DNA of 64,000 nucleotides from Fimbriimonadaceae bacterium (GTDB lineage: Bacteria > Armatimonadota > Fimbriimonadia > Fimbriimonadales > Fimbriimonadaceae). The stretch is taken from assembly GCA_019638675.1 (NCBI GenBank), contig JAHBTE010000001.1:1210605-1274604 (forward strand), read 5' to 3'. Shown piece after piece: positions 7,722 through 16,299 of this stretch. The translations under genes were made by a program, and so were the position numbers. Under the pieces are notes generated by a model that saw nothing but the letters and a program-made list of their open reading frames with translations, was not told where the DNA came from and did no database searches. How positions within the stretch are numbered: position 1 is the first letter of the stretch; each line of letters starts with the position of its first letter.

Positions 7722-9454
7722 CCGGCGAAATCATGTTCCTGATTCTCACCTTGTGCCTTTGGGTCGGCGTTTACTTTTTGGGCCGCGGAATCTTTGCCGG
7801 AATCAGGTTGCTTTTTAACGTGCCGGGGCTTGACCGATCTTTATTGACTAAGCAGTTGGCCGTCTCGTGCGGGCTCGGGGGAATTCTGCTTCTGGTCAGT
7901 TCGTTCATGCCCAAAGATTTAGGCAGAGCTAACCACGATGCTTGGATTCCTATCGTTTGGATTTACGCACCGATTCCTGGCTGGATGTTGATTCTTGCCG
8001 CCGTGATGCTGATCTGGCGACTCATTCAGAGCAAAACCGCGCTCAATCCTGAAGAAAGAAAATCTCGATTCACAGCTTCTTTAATTTGGGCGGGGGTTGG
8101 TGTTGCCGGATTCTTGTGGCTCAAGGGCATGAGCGGGCAGATTTCGATTCTGCGTGGGGCGTTGCCGCTCCATTGGCCAGTGGTTCTTGGGTTAGCCGGA
8201 TTGTCGGTAGCCGCAATGGTCGCGATGATCTTCGCGGAAAAAACAACGCGAGCCCGAGGCGTTGCCAAGAAGTTCACGGCTCAAATTGCTCTCCTCGCCG
8301 GAGCATTGATTTTCAGCGTGCCATTCGTATGGCTCCTGACGACTTCCTTCAAAGAAGAGCGCGACCTTGCCAACACCGACGGTATCGTTTGGGTGCCGCT
8401 GGTTCAAGAAACTTATCCGTACATGGATCCAGAAAAACCGCTATACGAAGCAAGTTTTGAAGGTCATGCCGTCCGCGTCCGTAAGGATTCAGATACGGCT
8501 GGTGGCAAGTGGTTGGTCGAGGTAGAACGCCCTTACGGTTTGCGGGGCCGAAGGTTCGAAGTTCCTGCTGGTTCGCTTAAAGAAATCCCTCGCGATCAAA
8601 AAATCTGGTCTGGCGAAGTCAGCGGAAAGCTGTACACCGCGTTCACGGTTCAAGATTTAGAAGATGGCTCTCGCTTAGTTGAAGTCATGCAGCCAGCTGA
8701 GATGAAAGGGCAGAGGCTGACGGTTACGCCGGATGAAGTCGAACCAGTCCGGCATCAGGGTCTCAGGTGGGAAAACTACTCGGATGCTTTGGAATGGATG
8801 CCTTTGGAGACCGGATTCGGACTCGCCTACTTAATCAACACGCTTTGGTTGGCGGGGATGAGCGTTCTCGGCACAGTTCTCAGTTGCTCGATCGTCGCCT
8901 ATGGGTTTGCGCGGCTCCGGTTCCCCGGTCGTGATCCGCTCTTCTTCCTGATGCTGATGACCATGATGTTGCCCGGCGCGGTGACCATGCTCCCGCAGTT
9001 TTTGATTTTCACCGGGCTCGGCTGGATGGACTCCTTGCTTCCTCTTTGGGTGCCGACTTTCTTCGCCAGCGCATTCAACGTTTTCTTGCTCAAACAGTTT
9101 TTCAGTACGATTCCTATGGAACTTGAAGAAGCGGCTCGGATCGATGGTTGCGGATATTGGCGAACCTATTGGCAGATCATGTTGCCGCTCGTTAAACCCG
9201 CCATGGCGGTTATCGCGATCTGGACGTTCATGGGGGCTTGGAACAACTTTATGGGGCCGCTGATTTACGTGAACTCACCAGCCAAAATGCCGATCAGTTA
9301 TGCGATGGGGCTGTTCGCATCGGATCGGGGCACGGATCAAGCGCTGATGATGGCGTTCGCCACGATGTCCACAGTTCCGGTTCTTCTGTTGTTCTTCTTC
9401 GCACAGAAGTACTTTATTGAAGGTGTTCAGTTGAGTGGAATGGGTGGGCGATAA
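7718..9454 (+). CDS. MalG-like sugar ABC permease with large extracytoplasmic insertion
   Basis: A 578-residue permease. Four or five extra hydrophobic segments occupy residues 1-180. The MalG-type core starts near residue 190, with SVPFVWLLTTSFKE. The EAA loop is near residue 468 (EEAARIDGCGYWRTY). Between the first core helix and YLINTLWLAG (about 212-367) lies an insertion of more than 100 residues, absent from ordinary MalG proteins. It contains two similar beta-rich repeats, LVEVERPYGLRGRRFEV and LVEVMQPAEMKGQRLTV. The start ATG overlaps the stop of the fused partner (ATGA), so translation is coupled and the two should form the heterodimer. The insertion may contact the tethered binding domain (inference). 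A strong terminator follows directly. Confidence 0.88.
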   Translation: MTGEIMFLILTLCLWVGVYFLGRGIFAGIRLLFNVPGLDRSLLTKQLAVSCGLGGILLLVSSFMPKDLGRANHDAWIPIVWIYAPIPGWMLILAAVMLIWRLIQSKTALNPEERKSRFTASLIWAGVGVAGFLWLKGMSGQISILRGALPLHWPVVLGLAGLSVAAMVAMIFAEKTTRARGVAKKFTAQIALLAGALIFSVPFVWLLTTSFKEERDLANTDGIVWVPLVQETYPYMDPEKPLYEASFEGHAVRVRKDSDTAGGKWLVEVERPYGLRGRRFEVPAGSLKEIPRDQKIWSGEVSGKLYTAFTVQDLEDGSRLVEVMQPAEMKGQRLTVTPDEVEPVRHQGLRWENYSDALEWMPLETGFGLAYLINTLWLAGMSVLGTVLSCSIVAYGFARLRFPGRDPLFFLMLMTMMLPGAVTMLPQFLIFTGLGWMDSLLPLWVPTFFASAFNVFLLKQFFSTIPMELEEAARIDGCGYWRTYWQIMLPLVKPAMAVIAIWTFMGAWNNFMGPLIYVNSPAKMPISYAMGLFASDRGTDQALMMAFATMSTVPVLLLFFFAQKYFIEGVQLSGMGGR

Positions 9455-9486
9455 AAAAATCCCTGGGCTAACGCCCAGGGATTTTA
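9454..9486. terminator. Bidirectional rho-independent terminator
   Basis: ATCCCTGGGC (9459-9468) pairs perfectly with GCCCAGGGAT (9473-9482) around a TAAC loop. A run of seven A's precedes it and a T-run follows, so it works on both strands. It ends the sugar ABC operon and also the convergent ndk gene. Confidence 0.92.
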
Positions 9487-9497
9487 AGATCAAGAAT

Positions 9498-9911
9498 TTA
9501 GCCGACAGTTCCTTCAGCGAACCATAGCTTCAGTTCATTCGCCGCCGCTTCTGGATCGCTGGAAGAGTGAACCAAGTTATCTTCAATGGTAAGAGCCATG
9601 TCGCCGCGAACGGTGCCTGGTTCGGCTTCAACCGGATTGGTTGCGCCCATCATCATACGGATGGCTTTGGTGGCGTTAGGGCCGCTAACTGCAATTGCGA
9701 CAATCGGGCCGCTGCACAGATAGTTCACAACATCGTTAAAAAATGGTCGTTCTTTGTGTTCTGCGTAGTGGGCTTCCACGGTTTCTCGAGGAGCGTTTAG
9801 CAGCTTAAGCCCGGTGATTTTGAGGCCGCGCAACTCGATGCGTCGGATGATTTCGCCATTGAGGTTGCGGGCGACTCCACCCGGCTTGATCAGAACCAAA
9901 GTTGTTTCCAT
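9498..9911 (-). CDS. ndk: Nucleoside diphosphate kinase
   Basis: A 137-residue enzyme that balances nucleoside triphosphate pools by moving the gamma-phosphate from ATP to other NDPs through a phosphohistidine. The signature NLVHSSSDP contains the catalytic His115 and Asn112. Lys9 in LIKPGGV and the FFNDVVNYLCSGP block are conserved. An oddity is KPGG where most NDKs have KPDG. The start METTLVLIKP at 9911 gives the normal family length; an upstream TTG at 9956 would add a 15-residue tail with no homology and is not used. It is monocistronic, between the terminator and a divergent ABC exporter operon. Confidence 0.96.
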   Translation of the reverse strand: METTLVLIKPGGVARNLNGEIIRRIELRGLKITGLKLLNAPRETVEAHYAEHKERPFFNDVVNYLCSGPIVAIAVSGPNATKAIRMMMGATNPVEAEPGTVRGDMALTIEDNLVHSSSDPEAAANELKLWFAEGTVG

Positions 9912-10006
9912 AAGTGAAGGCAGGTTACCGGTCGAACGGGGTTGGTCTGGGGCCAAAAGGCGGGTGGCTCAACCTCGGAGAAGGCCGGAGAGTAAAGTAG
10001 CTCATA

Positions 10007-10924
10007 GTGCCAGTTGTCACCCTTGACCACCTCACGGTTCAATACGGAAAATTCACCGCCTTACGTGATTTTTCTGCATCGGTGCCTGAAGGTTGTGTCG
10101 GCTTGCTCGGTCCGAACGGAGCAGGGAAGACAACTCTTCTCAAAACATTGCTTGGATTCATCAAACCGACATCCGGTTCGGGAAATGTTCTGGGGATGCA
10201 AGTCGGGGTTGCCGGTCCAGAAATCCGGGCGGCAGTTGGATATATGCCCGAGCAGGATTGCCACATTCCGGGCATGAACGCCGTGCAATTTGTCACTTAC
10301 GCAGGGGAACTTGCAGGTTTGCCGCACAACCATTCACTGCGACGAGCGCACGAGGTTCTTGAATACGTCGGCCTTGGTGAAGCCCGCTACCGACAAATTG
10401 AAACTTATTCCACCGGGATGAAGCAACGCATCAAGCTCGCTCAAGCGTTGGTTCACGGTCCCCAACTTCTCCTGCTTGATGAACCCACAAACGGACTTGA
10501 CCCTAAAGGTCGGCAAGAAATGCTTGCTTTAGTACGCGACGTAAGCGCAAACAAAGGCGTGAATGTCCTGGTTTGCTCACACTTATTGCCGGATATTGAA
10601 CGCACCTGCGACAGCGTTGTTGTGATCGCGCAGGGTCAGATGCGGCTACAAGGCAATGTTGCCACCTTAAAAGGGTTGAACGTGACCTCCATTGATGCTG
10701 AATTGCGTGAGACGAGCGGCGCATTTATTCAAAAAGCGGTTGAGCTGGGTTTTGAGTTGGTTCACGCAAAGGGGGCTGAGTATAGGCTATCAGCTGTCGG
10801 AACTCAGGAAGAGTTAAGCGCGAAAGTCTTTGCCGCCGCGAATGCCGTTGGTGCACAAGTGCGCGGATTAAAACCTGGTCAAAAGAGCTTGGAAGACGCA
10901 TTTATGGAGGCGATTGATGGCTAA
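10007..10924 (+). CDS. ABC transporter ATP-binding protein (first of pair)
   Basis: A 305-residue ATPase with Walker A GPNGAGKTT near residue 36, Q-loop YMPEQDCHIPG, signature YSTGMKQRIKLAQAL near 129, Walker B LLLLDEPTNGLD and switch His in VLVCSHLL. It has a C-terminal domain of about 80 residues, as in ABC-2-type (DrrA/CcmA-like) exporter ATPases. The start is GTG 10007 with a distant GGAGAG. It heads a four-gene operon ATPase-permease-ATPase-permease with overlapping genes; the next gene starts inside its last codons. The paired membrane partners have six-helix ABC-2 folds, so the complexes move substrate outward or act in membrane remodelling. Substrate unknown. Confidence 0.9.
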   Translation: MPVVTLDHLTVQYGKFTALRDFSASVPEGCVGLLGPNGAGKTTLLKTLLGFIKPTSGSGNVLGMQVGVAGPEIRAAVGYMPEQDCHIPGMNAVQFVTYAGELAGLPHNHSLRRAHEVLEYVGLGEARYRQIETYSTGMKQRIKLAQALVHGPQLLLLDEPTNGLDPKGRQEMLALVRDVSANKGVNVLVCSHLLPDIERTCDSVVVIAQGQMRLQGNVATLKGLNVTSIDAELRETSGAFIQKAVELGFELVHAKGAEYRLSAVGTQEELSAKVFAAANAVGAQVRGLKPGQKSLEDAFMEAIDG

Positions 10925-11867
10925 TTCTGGGCCGCTCAGCGATCTCAGTTATCGCAATTACGATAGCTCCCCGGTCGCGAAAGGCGGTCGCTGGAAAGTA
11001 ATTGCCCTTAACCATATCAAGCGGATGTTCAAGCTCAAATCGTATTGGATACTGATGGTTTTGAGCGGTATCCATTTCCTTATCCTTGCCGCTGCGACGT
11101 ATTTTATCGATAGCTTTGCGGGCAACATGGGCGGAGAACAATTCGCCGAAACATTTTTTGGCCGTATTGTATGGCGCGACCAGTTTATGAGCGGTTTTCA
11201 AGTCGGTCATTTCTTACTGATGGCGATTCTGCTTTTGGTCGGAGCGGGTGCAATTGCGAACGATAACCGATCTAACGCATTGCTGGTTTATCTCAGCAAA
11301 CCATGCACAAAGCGCGATTATCTGTTTGGAAAGTTTGCCGGAATCTTCAGCTTATTCTTTACTGCGTTGGCCATTCCGGCGGCGTTTTTCTACTTTTACG
11401 GAATGATGAATTATCGCGAACACGGGTTCATTTCCGATGATCCTTCCATGGGATTGAAGATTCTGCTTGCCCTCGTTCTTGTTTCAGCTTATCAAGCCTC
11501 GATCATATTAGGAATTAGTTCACTGTTCAACCAAGGTCGGTTAGCGGGAGCAACTTACGCTGGGCTCTATGTGATGTCTGGATTGTTCGCGGGTCTGCCA
11601 TCTGTGATTGGCAACGCAAACGATGTCTCAGCGGGCGTTCAGCAGATGCTCGATAAAATTCACTACCTCTCGATTTTTGGTGGATGCGAGGCGATTTATA
11701 AAACTGTTTTGCAAACGAACGGTAGCTTTGCCATGCAGGATCGATCTTCGCAAATGCTGGTCGCCCGTCCAGAAATTTGGTTACTGTTGTTGGTTACTGT
11801 TGTTCCGGCGGGGTTAGCGTGGATGGCGGCGATCCGTAAAGTCCGTGCTGTGGAGGTGGTGAAATGA
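10917..11867 (+). CDS. ABC-2 family permease (first of pair)
   Basis: A 316-residue membrane protein with a soluble N-terminal 35 residues and about six helices: SYWILMVLSGIHFLILAAATYF, FLLMAILLLVGAGAIA, FAGIFSLFFTALAIPAAFFYF, ILLALVLVSAYQASIILGI, AGATYAGLYVMSGLFAG and LLLLVTVVPAGLAW. The stretch NALLVYLSKPCTKRDYLFGKF is the cytoplasmic coupling loop typical of ABC-2 permeases (usual form L.RP..R..Y..GK). The ATG at 10917 is preferred over the TTG three bases earlier because GGAGG (10906-10910) lies 6 nt before it. It overlaps the upstream ATPase by 8 bases and the next ATPase by 4 (ATGA). Confidence 0.85.
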   Translation: MANSGPLSDLSYRNYDSSPVAKGGRWKVIALNHIKRMFKLKSYWILMVLSGIHFLILAAATYFIDSFAGNMGGEQFAETFFGRIVWRDQFMSGFQVGHFLLMAILLLVGAGAIANDNRSNALLVYLSKPCTKRDYLFGKFAGIFSLFFTALAIPAAFFYFYGMMNYREHGFISDDPSMGLKILLALVLVSAYQASIILGISSLFNQGRLAGATYAGLYVMSGLFAGLPSVIGNANDVSAGVQQMLDKIHYLSIFGGCEAIYKTVLQTNGSFAMQDRSSQMLVARPEIWLLLLVTVVPAGLAWMAAIRKVRAVEVVK

Positions 11868-12778
11868 TCAACCTAGACCACGCTTCACGGTGGTATGGGG
11901 AAGTCATTGGATTAAACGACGTCACCTGCACAATCGGATCGGGCGTAACTGCTTTGCTTGGTCAAAATGGCGCGGGTAAGTCAACCCTGATGCGGCTGAT
12001 CACCGGACAAATTCGACCAACTACAGGGCAGATCACAGTTTTTGATGAAGACCCGTTCGGAAATCCAAATGTGTTTGCTAAGTTGGGTTTTTGCCCAGAT
12101 GTTGATTCTTTCCCCGAGCATCTCAGTGGCAAAGAATTCGTTCTCCGCATGGGGCGGATGATGGGAGTCGCGGAAACGGCGGCCAAAACGAGAACCGCAG
12201 AGGTTCTGGAATTAGTCGGCATGGCAGATCGAGCGGACAAGCCCGTCAAGGGATATTCCAAAGGAATGCGGCAACGCATTAAGCTGGCTCAAGCCATTTT
12301 CCATAATCCCGATTTGCTGCTGCTTGACGAGCCGCTCAACGGACTTGATCCAGTTGGTCGGCGCGAATTCATGGATGTCCTCCAAAGCCTGGCTCATCAG
12401 GGCAAGGCGATCATTGTCAGCAGCCACATCTTGTTTGAGGTCGAACAAATGACTCGTTCGATTCTGCTTCTCCACCGAGGCCGGCTGTTAGCATCTGGTG
12501 ACGTGAGCGAAATTCGGAATCTTATCGATCAGCACCCACACCGAATCCGAATTCGGTCGACGAACGCCCGCGCGTTAGCCGCCGAGTTTGCGAAGCTTCC
12601 TTATGTCCTCAGCATTTCGGTGGAAGACCTGACAGGCGAGGTTGAAGTCCGCACGAGGCAGGCGGATCAGTTTTATTCAGTGGTTGGAGATTTGGCGATG
12701 CACGGACACTCGATTTATGAAATTGATAGTCCAGACAACAACCTGGAGTCGGTTTACGAATACCTGGTGGGGAACTAA
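11864..12778 (+). CDS. ABC transporter ATP-binding protein (second of pair)
   Basis: A 304-residue ATPase paralogous to the one at 10007. It has Walker A GQNGAGKST, signature YSKGMRQRIKLAQAI, Walker B LLLLDEPLNGLD and switch His in IIVSSHIL. The last 80 residues form the regulatory domain seen in ABC-2 exporter ATPases. The ATGA overlap with the first permease and the TAATG overlap with the second indicate tight translational coupling. Two ATPases and two permeases could make two homodimer-type exporters or one mixed complex; the sequence does not say which. Confidence 0.9.
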   Translation: MINLDHASRWYGEVIGLNDVTCTIGSGVTALLGQNGAGKSTLMRLITGQIRPTTGQITVFDEDPFGNPNVFAKLGFCPDVDSFPEHLSGKEFVLRMGRMMGVAETAAKTRTAEVLELVGMADRADKPVKGYSKGMRQRIKLAQAIFHNPDLLLLDEPLNGLDPVGRREFMDVLQSLAHQGKAIIVSSHILFEVEQMTRSILLLHRGRLLASGDVSEIRNLIDQHPHRIRIRSTNARALAAEFAKLPYVLSISVEDLTGEVEVRTRQADQFYSVVGDLAMHGHSIYEIDSPDNNLESVYEYLVGN

Positions 12779-13548
12779 TGCTTAGCGTCGCTTTTTCATC
12801 TGCCCTCAAGGATTTCGTTCGCCCTGGTCGGATCATCACTTGGTTTTTAATCGCCGTTGTCATCGGCTTCATAGGAAAACTCTGGGTCGGGTTCCAACCA
12901 ACTCAATCGGTAGCGACTTACGGGCAAGTGATGGAGATTCTAGGATTCCGGATTCTTGCGCTGGCGAGTGCAGTGTTTGGAATGCAAGTTTTAAGCGCAG
13001 AACTTGAACAAAAAACAGTAGTTTATTTGCTCACTCGTTCTATATCGCGGCCCGTGCTTTTGGCGGGTCGGAGCCTTGCTAGTTTTGTTGCCGTGAGTGG
13101 GGCGAGTCTTCTGTGTTGGTTCGCTATTGGGATGGGCGTACTGGGGCCACGAGCATTCCAAACTCCCGGATTCTGGATGGACGCAATTGTGCTCTTGGTC
13201 GGGGTTGCCGCTTATGGTGTTTTGTTTATATTTGTGAGCTTAATATTGAATAAAGCAATGATTTATTGTCTAATTTTTGCCTTCGGTTGGGAAGCATTTG
13301 TGCCGAATATGCCCGGCGATTTATTCTATATTTCGATTTACCCGTACCTCAAGGCTCTGACCAATCATGCACCGGTAGAGTCAACCAAGAAGGGGATCAT
13401 GGACGTATTGAGCGGGCAAGTGACCGATCTAACTGTTCCGGTCACTGCATCCTGGATTGTGCTTGCGGGAATCATCGTAGGCTTTGCCGCGCTCGGTTTG
13501 TGGGTGTTCAGCAACAAAGAATATCTCCCGCGAGAAGAAGCCGAATAA
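12778..13548 (+). CDS. ABC-2 family permease (second of pair)
   Basis: A 256-residue membrane protein with about six helices. The coupling segment ELEQKTVVYLLTRSISRPVLLAGRSLASF matches the ABC-2 pattern, in which a transport-ATPase contact loop precedes helix 3. Hydrophobic stretches include IITWFLIAVVIGFIGKLWVG, ASLLCWFAIGMGVLG, AIVLLVGVAAYGVLFIFVSL and IVLAGIIVGFAALGLWVF. It is shorter than the first permease and only weakly similar. Its start overlaps the stop of the second ATPase by one base (TAATG). It is the last gene of the operon; the convergent polymerase gene ends 3 bases downstream, with no clear terminator between. Confidence 0.82.
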   Translation: MLSVAFSSALKDFVRPGRIITWFLIAVVIGFIGKLWVGFQPTQSVATYGQVMEILGFRILALASAVFGMQVLSAELEQKTVVYLLTRSISRPVLLAGRSLASFVAVSGASLLCWFAIGMGVLGPRAFQTPGFWMDAIVLLVGVAAYGVLFIFVSLILNKAMIYCLIFAFGWEAFVPNMPGDLFYISIYPYLKALTNHAPVESTKKGIMDVLSGQVTDLTVPVTASWIVLAGIIVGFAALGLWVFSNKEYLPREEAE

Positions 13549-13551
13549 TCT

Positions 13552-14826
13552 CTACTTTGCGGCTCCACCCCGAAAGGTGTCCGGCCAAGCATGGTCGTCT
13601 TTCCCTTCGCTGAACAATGTTGTTTTAGCAAAGGCGAGTTTTTCGCTTGCATGATTTCGCGCTTTGTGAATAGCCGCTAAGTAAACAGAATTCTTGCCGA
13701 ACTTGTTATTTACCCTGTCAACCGTGTGTCCAAGTGCCGCGAAATCTTTGGTGTTCTCAAACAGCGAGGCCGTGGTGTAGAGGCTTTTTTTGAGGTCGTA
13801 AAACGTGATGCCTACCTGGGTGGGTTGACTGAATTCTCGCTCGGCCCATAGGCGGTTAATGGTTTTGGAAATCGAAATCGCATCCTGAGAGGGAGCGATT
13901 CGAGCCCCCGTGCTCCAGCTGATCCTGCCCCGGACATAGATCGTGAAATAACTGGCCCAGAAATCTTCGGCACGTAATCTGGCGCAGGCTTTATGGGTTA
14001 ACCGCAGTAGAACCGCCCGGCAGTCGGCATCGTTGCGGAGTTCTGGAGCAAGCACATGCGAATGCCCGAGTGACTTGCCCGAATCAAAATCGGTGAGGAT
14101 GTCGTACCCGCGAATGATGTACCACCATCGTTCGCCGAGCACACTGCCAAACGCTTTTTTGAGTTCCTCAGGTGATGCGGCGACTAAATCATCGCTTGTG
14201 AAAATTCCCTGCGCGTTGAGCCGCGCTTTCATGCGGCGGTTGATTCCGCAGAATGTCATGAGGCTAAGTCCCTTGAGCCGGTCAGGAAGTTCTTGCGGCT
14301 CAATAAACACGAGCCCGTTCGGCTTTTGCAAGTCAGTGGCGAGTTTGGCAAGATAAGCATTCGGGGCAACCCCCACACTGCTTCCGAGTGAGGGAGCGAT
14401 GTTATCGTAAATCGCTCGCTTCATTTGCAAGGCGATTCGTTTGGCATTTTCCGGCTCACGTTCCTCGCCCAATAACCGGAATCTCATTTCATCAACGCTA
14501 CAGACTTTATCAATCGGGAGAACTTGCTCAACAGCTTTTAAGATATTTTCGTGGAAGTGTTGATACGCCGAATGCGTAGCAGGAATCAGGATGATCCCGG
14601 GGCACATCCGCTTGGCGTCTCCAGCCTTAGTGCCAGTGTAGACCCCAAATTTCTTGGCTTCGTAGCTGGCCGCGATCACCGTGCCGCTGTCGCCCTGCGT
14701 CGGGCACACAGCAATTGGCTTGCCTAGCAGACTTGGATCAATGATCTGCTCGATACTCGCAAAGTACGAATTGAAGTCCAAAAACATCCACCGCAGGCAG
14801 TTTTCTTTGCGTAATGGTAGTATCAT
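13552..14826 (-). CDS. Y-family (DinB/UmuC-like) translesion DNA polymerase
   Basis: A 424-residue error-tolerant polymerase. Motif I MFLDFNSYFASIEQ has metal ligand Asp17 and a Tyr-Phe steric gate region. CSVDEM supplies Asp112 and Glu113, the second acidic pair. The region about 180-240 carries the helix-hairpin-helix-like thumb (TFCGINRRMKARLNAQGI), and residues 260-380 form the little-finger domain. The length fits DNA polymerase Y-family proteins of the DinB/UmuC type; the C-terminus lacks an obvious beta-clamp motif. It would bypass lesions at stalled forks. The promoter upstream shares a dyad with recN, so damage induction is likely (inference). A short leader of about 10 nt with no Shine-Dalgarno precedes the ATG. 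Confidence 0.92.
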   Translation of the reverse strand: MILPLRKENCLRWMFLDFNSYFASIEQIIDPSLLGKPIAVCPTQGDSGTVIAASYEAKKFGVYTGTKAGDAKRMCPGIILIPATHSAYQHFHENILKAVEQVLPIDKVCSVDEMRFRLLGEEREPENAKRIALQMKRAIYDNIAPSLGSSVGVAPNAYLAKLATDLQKPNGLVFIEPQELPDRLKGLSLMTFCGINRRMKARLNAQGIFTSDDLVAASPEELKKAFGSVLGERWWYIIRGYDILTDFDSGKSLGHSHVLAPELRNDADCRAVLLRLTHKACARLRAEDFWASYFTIYVRGRISWSTGARIAPSQDAISISKTINRLWAEREFSQPTQVGITFYDLKKSLYTTASLFENTKDFAALGHTVDRVNNKFGKNSVYLAAIHKARNHASEKLAFAKTTLFSEGKDDHAWPDTFRGGAAK

Positions 14827-14829
14827 GTC

Positions 14830-14869
14830 TACTATTTTTTAGTATACGCTAATTATTCTTGTTTGAAAA
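14830..14869 (-). promoter_or_regulatory. Promoter with TACTA/TAGTA dyad before the Y-family polymerase
   Basis: On the minus strand TTTTCA (complement of 14864-14869), a 17-nt spacer and TATACT (complement of 14841-14846) form a good sigma-70-type promoter. A perfect dyad TACTA-N5-TAGTA (14830-14844) overlaps the -10 and the start point. A repressor bound there would block transcription. The recN promoter has the same -10 and a related dyad. Confidence 0.6.
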
Positions 14870-14921
14870 GTGGGCCCGACCATCTTTTTGGGCTTTCAAA
14901 GCGTAAAGTGTGTAGAGATTC

Positions 14922-16295
14922 ATGGAAATCGTTCCGCCTCCTTTGTATCAAACTACTGTTCCAAATGAAAGCCGCCTGCCGGGCGGTTGGATTGCATTTT
15001 TGATCATATTTTTGCTTTACGCTTCTGTGCAATTCGTCGGAATCTTTAGCAAAGAACCTGAGACAGTCGTTTCAGTTGCCACTGAAGAAATCACCATCAA
15101 AGCCACGGTTAAGCAGGAACTGATGATGTCTGACCTGGCGAAAATGAGCCAGGGGGCTCCAGTTCCGACGAAATCTTCGCTTGACTCTCTAAAAACTACC
15201 GAAGATCAGCTCAAAGAGAAAATGGATGAGTCATCTGAGGCGGCGGCTTTATTGCTCACGAGCCAAACCATTCGCGGAGTTGAACTAGATGGCATGGCAC
15301 TGGACAAACTCATTCTGAGTGAAGATCCTAAACTGGTTTCACTAGGAGAAGCGTTTGAAGGTTCTCTCAAAAATGCCAGCGAAATCAAACGAAACGATTT
15401 AGTTGGCAAAGTCGCTCAGTGGAAGGCGAAAAATCCGAATGAGAAAAAGATTCCTCTAAGTGCGACCGGGGTTGGATCAAATGTCGTTTTGGCAACCGCG
15501 TTTATGCTTTATCTGATGGGAGTTTTTGTCGGTGGGCTGATCCTCGGAGTGATCTACTTGGTCATGAAGTACACAGGCTCATTGCCTTCGGCTGGATTCC
15601 AGAACCTCCTCACAAACGGTCAAGCAGATCGCCATGCTATGCGGATGTTCTTTTACATGCTTACTTTTGTGTTGCTTTCCATCATCGGGGCATCGGCGAG
15701 CAAAGCGTTGAATCTTGACCCTGTATGGACGATGGTGGGATATATGTTCCTGCTGGCGGTTATGATTCCGAGCATTGTGACTTTGGCGATCAACGGGCCG
15801 AAGCTTCCGCTGAAAGCGATCTGGGGCGATACCTCGGAGCCGTTCAAAAAAGTATTGTGGGGAATTGGCGGATTTATGGTCAATTTCCCGATTGCGATTA
15901 CCGTGCTTTTGGGAATGTCTCGGTTCAGTGCTTATCTGCCGACTCCCGGGCACGAAGCGACGGAAATGATTGCCAAATCTTCTGGGCCAGGGATGATGCT
16001 TGGGTTATTCCTCGTCATCGCGGTATTTGCCCCGTTGATAGAAGAACCAACTTTCCGCGGACTCCTTGCCCCAGCACTCGGGAAGATCATGCGGAGCCCA
16101 GCTTGGGGAATCGTTATTTCTGGGATCATGTTTGCCATCATCCACCCGCAAGGGCCAGTTGTTTGGCCATCCTTGGCGATTGTGGGGATCAGCGCGGCAA
16201 TTCTCACTCGGCAGACTGGTTCACTCATCCCGGCGGTTGTGCTTCACTTTTGCCACAACGCCACGATCGTGATGCTCACGCTCGTTATGAAATAG
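14922..16295 (+). CDS. CPBP-family intramembrane glutamic protease with long N-terminal domain
   Basis: A 457-residue membrane protein. After one N-terminal helix (about 22-40), a charged, helical region of about 140 residues (45-185) probably lies outside the membrane. Then come six or more helices with the CPBP (CAAX protease/bacteriocin-processing) motifs. These are EEPTFRG near residue 372 (catalytic Glu pair and Arg), FAIIHPQG and HFCHNATI (the metal- or water-binding His residues). Family members cleave peptides within the membrane, such as prenylated proteins or bacteriocins; no substrate is evident here. The extra soluble region is longer than usual. It is followed 4 nt later by a cysteine desulfurase, suggesting co-transcription without an obvious functional link. 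Confidence 0.85.
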   Translation: MEIVPPPLYQTTVPNESRLPGGWIAFLIIFLLYASVQFVGIFSKEPETVVSVATEEITIKATVKQELMMSDLAKMSQGAPVPTKSSLDSLKTTEDQLKEKMDESSEAAALLLTSQTIRGVELDGMALDKLILSEDPKLVSLGEAFEGSLKNASEIKRNDLVGKVAQWKAKNPNEKKIPLSATGVGSNVVLATAFMLYLMGVFVGGLILGVIYLVMKYTGSLPSAGFQNLLTNGQADRHAMRMFFYMLTFVLLSIIGASASKALNLDPVWTMVGYMFLLAVMIPSIVTLAINGPKLPLKAIWGDTSEPFKKVLWGIGGFMVNFPIAITVLLGMSRFSAYLPTPGHEATEMIAKSSGPGMMLGLFLVIAVFAPLIEEPTFRGLLAPALGKIMRSPAWGIVISGIMFAIIHPQGPVVWPSLAIVGISAAILTRQTGSLIPAVVLHFCHNATIVMLTLVMK

Positions 16296-16299
16296 AAGC

